64,000 bases of DNA, from NCBI GenBank assembly GCA_037179385.1, contig CM074179.1, positions 31,687,903 to 31,751,902 on the forward strand, written 5' to 3'. Shown here in pieces: positions 59,380 to 64,000 of the stretch (position 1 is the first letter of the stretch; each line of letters begins with the position of its first letter). The DNA comes from Holothuria scabra (lineage: Eukaryota; Echinodermata; Holothuroidea; Aspidochirotida; Holothuriidae). A program made the translations under genes and the position numbers. The notes beneath the pieces were generated by a model. The model worked only from the letters and a program-made list of their open reading frames with translations. It did not search any database and was not told the DNA's origin.

Positions 59380-60328
59380 GCAAGTAATGCCATTACCTGC
59401 TGTCTGGGGTTCTCAATTTTTCAAAAATTTCTGTACGCTCGACTTAGATGGTCTTTCGGGGATTACACTTTTCGGACAAAAAACAATTCTGCTCCCTCCC
59501 AAACTGAAACGCTCCCGTACGCCTATGACAATAACATAAAATATGAAACTTCGAATAAATGCGAAGCCAAACTTTTTCCTCGGGAGAATGTTCCAATATG
59601 GTATGAGGGCCTGAATCTGCATGATGATATTCAGTAACCCCAACCAAACTACAGATCACCCCCTACTTGAATTTTTTCTCATGAGAAGGTAAGATTCTTC
59701 CATAAAACGCCCAAACTGTCATAAGCTTTACAATTTTTTCCTCAATATAAGCTTCGTATTGTTAAAAGTGGTAAAATTTGCCATTTCCGATGGATAGTCC
59801 ATACAATAAATAACCAAAGCCAACTCTGTTAATCACCCAGCATACTGCCTAATTTTGCTCTTGAAAGGCATGTAACTTAAAAAAGCCAAATATTCATAAT
59901 ATCCTTGCCAAAAAACCAATTTTTTCATTAAATTCTAAAATTTCTCCAATTTAATAAACCCTTACTTTTCAAATCTTCGTTCAAAACGGGAAAAACTTTC
60001 CGGGCAAACTTGTAGTCTCGTCTCGATTTAACGCGTAACCTCAAAAGAATTTCAGCTGTCGCCTATATAACGCCGTTTTTAATTTTTGCCATATGAAGGA
60101 CAGATTCTCTAATAGAAACCCCAAATTTTTCACAGTAATAACAAAAGCCAAATTTCTTTCAAAAAAATCCAGATTTTTAAGTATCTTTTAAAAGGAAAGC
60201 CCAAAATTTCGGCGCGCTACGCGCGCCTCAAATTCTACCGAGTCATGTCCCACCGGGATATAACATCACCTTTGTCGGGTCCTTGAAATTCTGCCCCCCT
60301 GTCGGGCAAATTCTGGCGCCACCCCTGT
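59380..60328 (-). repeat. Repeat block A, inverted copy with intact terminus
   Basis: Reverse-complement relative of 52956-53840, extending to TGGCGCCACCCCTG at 60315-60328, the CAGGGGTGGCGCCA terminus of many hAT elements. In the 54-kb block the flanking sequence (CCCAGACTTGTA) follows a different neighbour, so this arm joined block C by insertion or rearrangement. The opposite terminus was not located. Confidence 0.7.
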
Positions 60329-61618
60329 CCCAGACTTGTAGCTAGAAATGAAGCAGATGTAATTTGAGCTTTCCTTTTAAGTGAATTTTAACTTCAACAG
60401 AAAAAACCCAACTTGCTAAGAACATTACCAGATAGAAGGTACTGCTACAATTAGATGTAATGGTCTTGTCTCTTTTGGGGGGAATACTATGCAACGGAAT
60501 TGAAAACATACTCATGTTTTGACTCTATATGAATCTTCGTTCTTTTCAATTGCAAAGTCCACTAAACAGAAGAAATTTTCTACGTGACTCCCCTAAGTCC
60601 AGACTTCATATGATTCTACTTCCAACGTATTTGAAAATGTGTCAGGCTACAGGGTGGCTTCAAATAAATTTTCAGTCAGACTTATGGGGAGACATTCTCA
60701 CACTGGTGTTTATCATCACGTGTACCTGAAAACGGCCTGGCCGATTTTCATTACCGTTGCTAGAATTCGGTTGTCGGGGTAGGCCAGATGGCAGACTATT
60801 GGGCACTGCATGCACATGAACAACCTCTGGTCCGTTTTTGTAAGGAAAATTCGGAATTGTGAGTTTCCTTGAAAATATTCAATTCAATTCAATTCAATTC
60901 ATTTCTCATATGTACTTTTCACATCATCAAGATTAAGTTCAAACTTTATAGGGGCCTACATATACATATGATAAACACTAGAAAAAACATTACTGTTCAT
61001 CAAAGCTAGTGACCATAAGACAATCGAAACAAAAACAAAAAATATGGTCTTCTAGTAAGGGAAATCAAGAAGATTATCTGGGTGACTGAAGTTTATTAGG
61101 TTGTAGATGAAGGTTCCTCGACGAAATTGGATTTTCTCAACAACGGGGGAAGGACAGCCTTCCCCGACGGGACCTTGCTGGAATGAGGGATAAAAGAGCT
61201 AGTAAGAAGTGATTAAAAACCGATTCAGATATGCATCAAAATAGCGTTACGAAAGAAAAAAATAGTTCATGATCATCCATTCAGTGACTTCAGTCCTTCA
61301 CGTTTTTCATTTTTAGGCCTCCCCGAACAAAATGCCGTCCTTCCCCGATGGGGGGGGGGGGGGGGTGAGAAATAGGACAAGGTTCATGGAATGAGGTATA
61401 TCAGAGCTAACAAAAAGTGATTGAAAATCGATTCCGATATGTATTAAAATAGCATTACAAAAGAAAAAATGTGTTCAAAATCACTCATCCAGTAATTTTA
61501 CTTTTTTATTTATTTTTTTATCATTTCAGGCTCCCCGACGAAACCGCCGACCTTCCCCGACAGGGGGGGGGGGGAGGGGCATGACCCCCGCCCCCCCCCC
61601 CCGGTGGCGCCACCCCTG
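60329..61618. repeat. Repeat block C, second copy with tandem units
   Basis: Direct paralogue of 54070-56050, lacking the hAT-like insertion but carrying its own at 60879-61038. Three CTCCCCGA/CTTCCCCGA unit starts lie about 212 bp apart (near 61108, 61320, 61530). It ends GGTGGCGCCACCCCTG (61603-61618), again an hAT-type terminus. Poly-G tracts at 61350-61364 and 61563-61574. Confidence 0.75.
60879..61038 (-). mobile_element. Short retroposon insertion with (GAATT)n tail
   Basis: AAAATAT flanks the insert at 60872-60878 and 61039-61045, a 7-bp target duplication. On the minus strand the insert ends in a (GAATT)n microsatellite, as in the 3' tails of some CR1/L2-like non-LTR elements. The paralogous site near 54571-54580 (CCTTGAAGAATATGG) is empty. 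The 160-bp body is not identified. Confidence 0.75.
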
Positions 61619-61999
61619 ATTTTCCCTTTGGTACTGATCTTTCCTGTCGAACCAGTCATTGAGGCAATTCCCCCTCCCCCAACAGATACTCTATTGTTCG
61701 AAAATACCCATTCTGTTGTGAGACAACACGCCAAATATAAGACCCAGAAGAGATCTCGAGTGAGTAATATTATAGGCGCCATTTGCCAGTATTAAACGTT
61801 GTAGACGTTAAACATGAACAGAATTTAAAGAAAACACCGTTTTGACAGTTCGTCGAAATTTGCGCACAAGATAATTATACCGTGCAGCTGGTGCGTTGTG
61901 CGTTATGCATTAAGATTTATATAACAAAATGATTGAACTACGCTTACAGATACTTCTTGTGTGTCTTTCACGATAGCCACTGATACAGTTGCATATATA
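61619..61999. other. Upstream region of the LRR gene
   Basis: No exon recognised. Positions 61604-61795 hold a short open frame without a domain. Confidence 0.4.
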
Positions 62000-62028
62000 T
62001 GACGTCACTGATATCAAATGCTATAAAG
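62000..62028 (+). promoter_or_regulatory. CRE and TATA-like box upstream of the LRR gene
   Basis: TGACGTCA (62000-62007) directly follows TATATA, and TATAAAG lies at 62022-62028, about 170 bp before the ATG at 62199. The spacing suits a core promoter with a start site near 62050. Inferred from sequence only. Confidence 0.45.
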
Positions 62029-62198
62029 TCGTCGAATATGAATCATATGTTTTGCATTCAGGCCTACATAAGCCAGTGAATGTGAGAGCAATGTGCAAGC
62101 TAAATTTAAAAGCATCCGTATATTAATTCGACATTCAAACTTAGGAGAGAGTATATGACAACTTACTCGAGCATTTGCTTTGAAAATTTCGCACTAAA

Positions 62199-63753
62199 AT
62201 GTTTCTAAAAGCGATACTTTGCATTAGTCTACTGCATAAAGTAGGCCTATGTAGTATTCAGCAGTTTTGTAAAACATTCTATAATGTTTACGATGGATGT
62301 GTGAATCCGTTTCCTTCTGGATGTTGTTTTATTTATTCTGCGTTTTCATGTAATGGAGTGAAACTAAGTAGCGCTGCTGAGCTAGGCGATGAGCTCGAAA
62401 CTAAAAAATTGACGGAGACACTTCTCATAGCTAACTCAAATGTTTCTTTCATTCAGAATGGAAACTGGACCTTTCTTTTACATCTGTCAGCTCTAAAAAC
62501 CCTTGCATTTGCGAGTAACAACATTACCGATTTATCAATGTTCAAGCCCACTTAGGGCCTATTTGGAAAATGTCAGTGACACTCTGGAGTCCCTAACAAT
62601 TTCGATGAACAGTTTCAGTCATTTTCCGGTGGAGAAGTTTACCAATTTGAAAAGATTGAAGTATCTTGAATTACGTTGTAATCAGATTCAAGTTCTTGGT
62701 GAAGAACAATGGAATCTTTCCTCCCTCAATCGTTTAAACTTGGAAAACAACCAACTCAGGAGTGTAAAGGCGGGACAACTCAACGGTCTAAGTAGCCTAA
62801 CAGATCTCTTCTTATCTTCCAACAAAATTTCGTATTTTTCTCTGAGGTTCCTGGATTCCGTGCCAAAGTTACAAGTACTCATGTTGACGTACAACCGACT
62901 TATGCAATTCAGTGAATGTAATGTTCTACATTTCAGCTTAGTTCATTTAATATTGAATAATAACTGTTTTGAAACTCTAAACCCTGAAGCATTTGTTGGG
63001 CTTAAGGCCCTTGGACACATCCATGGTTCTATGAACTGTATCAAGACCGCTCCAACCACAAAATATATGGTAAATGTGGAAGCACGAATAACATTATCCT
63101 TGAACTTAAATGAAATTGAAAAACTTTCACCACTTTTCTTCGATAATTTCCCAAATTTGAATATCTTATCTGTAGCAAAGAACAGGATAAGTTATATTGC
63201 AGACAATACTTTCCGTTCTGTTACTAATCTAACAAGTATTTACTTGGATCAGAATAAAATCAAAAGAATTTCTGAAAACTTGTTTAAAAACCTTCATCAA
63301 CTTTCTTCTATTACACTTGCGCACAATAGAATAAGTATTCTGACTCCCGAAGTTCTCAACAGCCTGTCAGTACATACAAATCTTTTCCTTCTGTACAAAC
63401 CGATCGTATGCAACTGTAGTGTTGTCCCTTTAGTCAAATGGCTGGGTCGTACGATGATGTCACGCGCTCATTATCCCAGGTGCTCTTTTCCTGTGTTTCT
63501 TCAAAACCAAACAATTGATAAAGTTTTGCCAGAAGCAAAGACTTGTGGAACTAATCCAGAAACACCTGCAGTAATCTCCTCTGAAGATGCTACACAAGCC
63601 CTGACCCTAACAACACTTCACGTCCCAGACGGTACATCCTTGGAACTGAAGTTAGTTGATGTCGTCTTTGTAGGTTGTTTTGCGTTCCTTGGTATTTTGC
63701 TTAGGACCTGTTGCCTATATGTAATACAAAATGTGTTCCGCAAAGAGAATTAA
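62199..63753 (+). CDS. LRR type I membrane protein gene, interrupted by a +1 frameshift
   Basis: An ATG at 62199 (A at -3) opens a hydrophobic signal peptide (residues 1-18) and a Cys-rich N-cap (Cys 24, 34, 42, 43, 51). LRRs follow (LKTLAFASNNITDLSMF...). This frame stops at 62553; the LRR pattern continues one base over (LRAYLENVSDTLESLTISMN) to the stop at 63753. The repair point lies at about 62535-62553. The whole would be about 517 residues: some eleven LRRs with LxxLxLxxNxIxxL spacing, several N-glycosylation sequons, an LRRCT (PIVCNCSVVPLVKWLGR ... RCSFP), one transmembrane helix (LVDVVFVGCFAFLGILL) and a tail of about 15 residues with no TIR domain. Likely an extracellular recognition or adhesion protein; ligand unknown. 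The shift could be an assembly error, a null allele, or a recent pseudogene: no other lesion is seen. Apparently intronless. Confidence 0.8.
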
Positions 63754-64000
63754 TCTATCGAGGCACCTTACCCCTCTGGAAAATTGTTTTCTTGTATAGG
63801 AGAATGGACTAGGTGCAAAATAGTGTTGGATTTGCATTCTGTATACCTGTAGTAGTTTCAATTTTTTTAAGTAATAATTTTAATTTTTCACATGACAGTT
63901 TTTGTTTGGGAGGAGGAAGGGTAAAAGGGAGGCCACTACCAATCTTGCATCTGGCTATGCCAATGGTCCACACCATAAGATGAGTCTGATTCAAGACTGC
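63754..64000. other. 3' flank of the LRR gene
   Basis: No AATAAA or ATTAAA polyadenylation signal is seen before the window ends; an AT-rich run is at 63860-63890. Confidence 0.45.

Noticed and set aside
62488..62553. A 66-bp intron (GTCAGC...TTAG) to explain the LRR frame change
   Set aside because: It would delete a good LRR segment (LKTLAFASNNITDLSMF) that fits the repeat spacing; a one-base frameshift is simpler.

Overview
This is eukaryotic, animal-type nuclear DNA: AT-rich, gene-poor, and full of short non-autonomous transposons. There are no operons, ribosome binding sites, CRISPR arrays, rRNA genes or intact tRNA genes. The repertoire (tRNA-derived SINEs, many hAT-like and TTAA-flanked miniature elements, a HIRAN-like ORF fragment in a transposon, an intron-poor LRR surface-protein gene) suggests a marine invertebrate deuterostome, possibly an echinoderm such as a sea cucumber. 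That assignment is inference; no single marker here decides it.

Genes. Two loci look real. (1) A minus-strand gene is supported by a short candidate first coding exon (51733-51789) with a CRE-bearing, locally duplicated upstream region, and a large exon (19212-19877). That exon encodes a Ser/Thr/Pro-rich protein with four copies of a 16-residue motif, GSMFxxVEGGGNSLxF-like. The two exons are on the same strand, have plausible splice sites and agree in phase; joining them across about 32 kb is inference. Later exons were not found. (2) A plus-strand, apparently single-exon gene (62199-63753) encodes a secreted/type I membrane LRR protein with signal peptide, cysteine-rich N-cap, about eleven LRRs, LRRCT and a transmembrane helix. 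It is broken by a +1 frameshift near 62545. A CRE and a TATA-like box lie upstream.

Mobile DNA by region. 1.9-4.5 kb: an hAT-like element with a perfect 8-bp target duplication, and a diverged relative. 6.8-18.7 kb: further hAT-like elements, a SINE with a 12-bp target duplication, and small hairpins. 22-26.3 kb: a GATC-rich TIR element, a nest of two TIR elements (the inner one holding a frameshifted HIRAN-like ORF start), and a 22-bp minisatellite inside inverted ends. 26-53 kb: three families of TTAA-flanked miniature elements, SINE copies, a 251-bp near-palindrome, and a triplicated segment whose two empty copies show that one element duplicated TTAA on insertion. 52.9-61.6 kb: a mosaic of two paralogous repeat blocks, partly direct and partly inverted, each carrying a different younger insertion for which the other block is the empty site.

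No transposase or reverse transcriptase long enough to be functional is visible, so nearly all mobile DNA here is non-autonomous or decayed. Pairwise similarities were judged by eye; percent identities were not computed.
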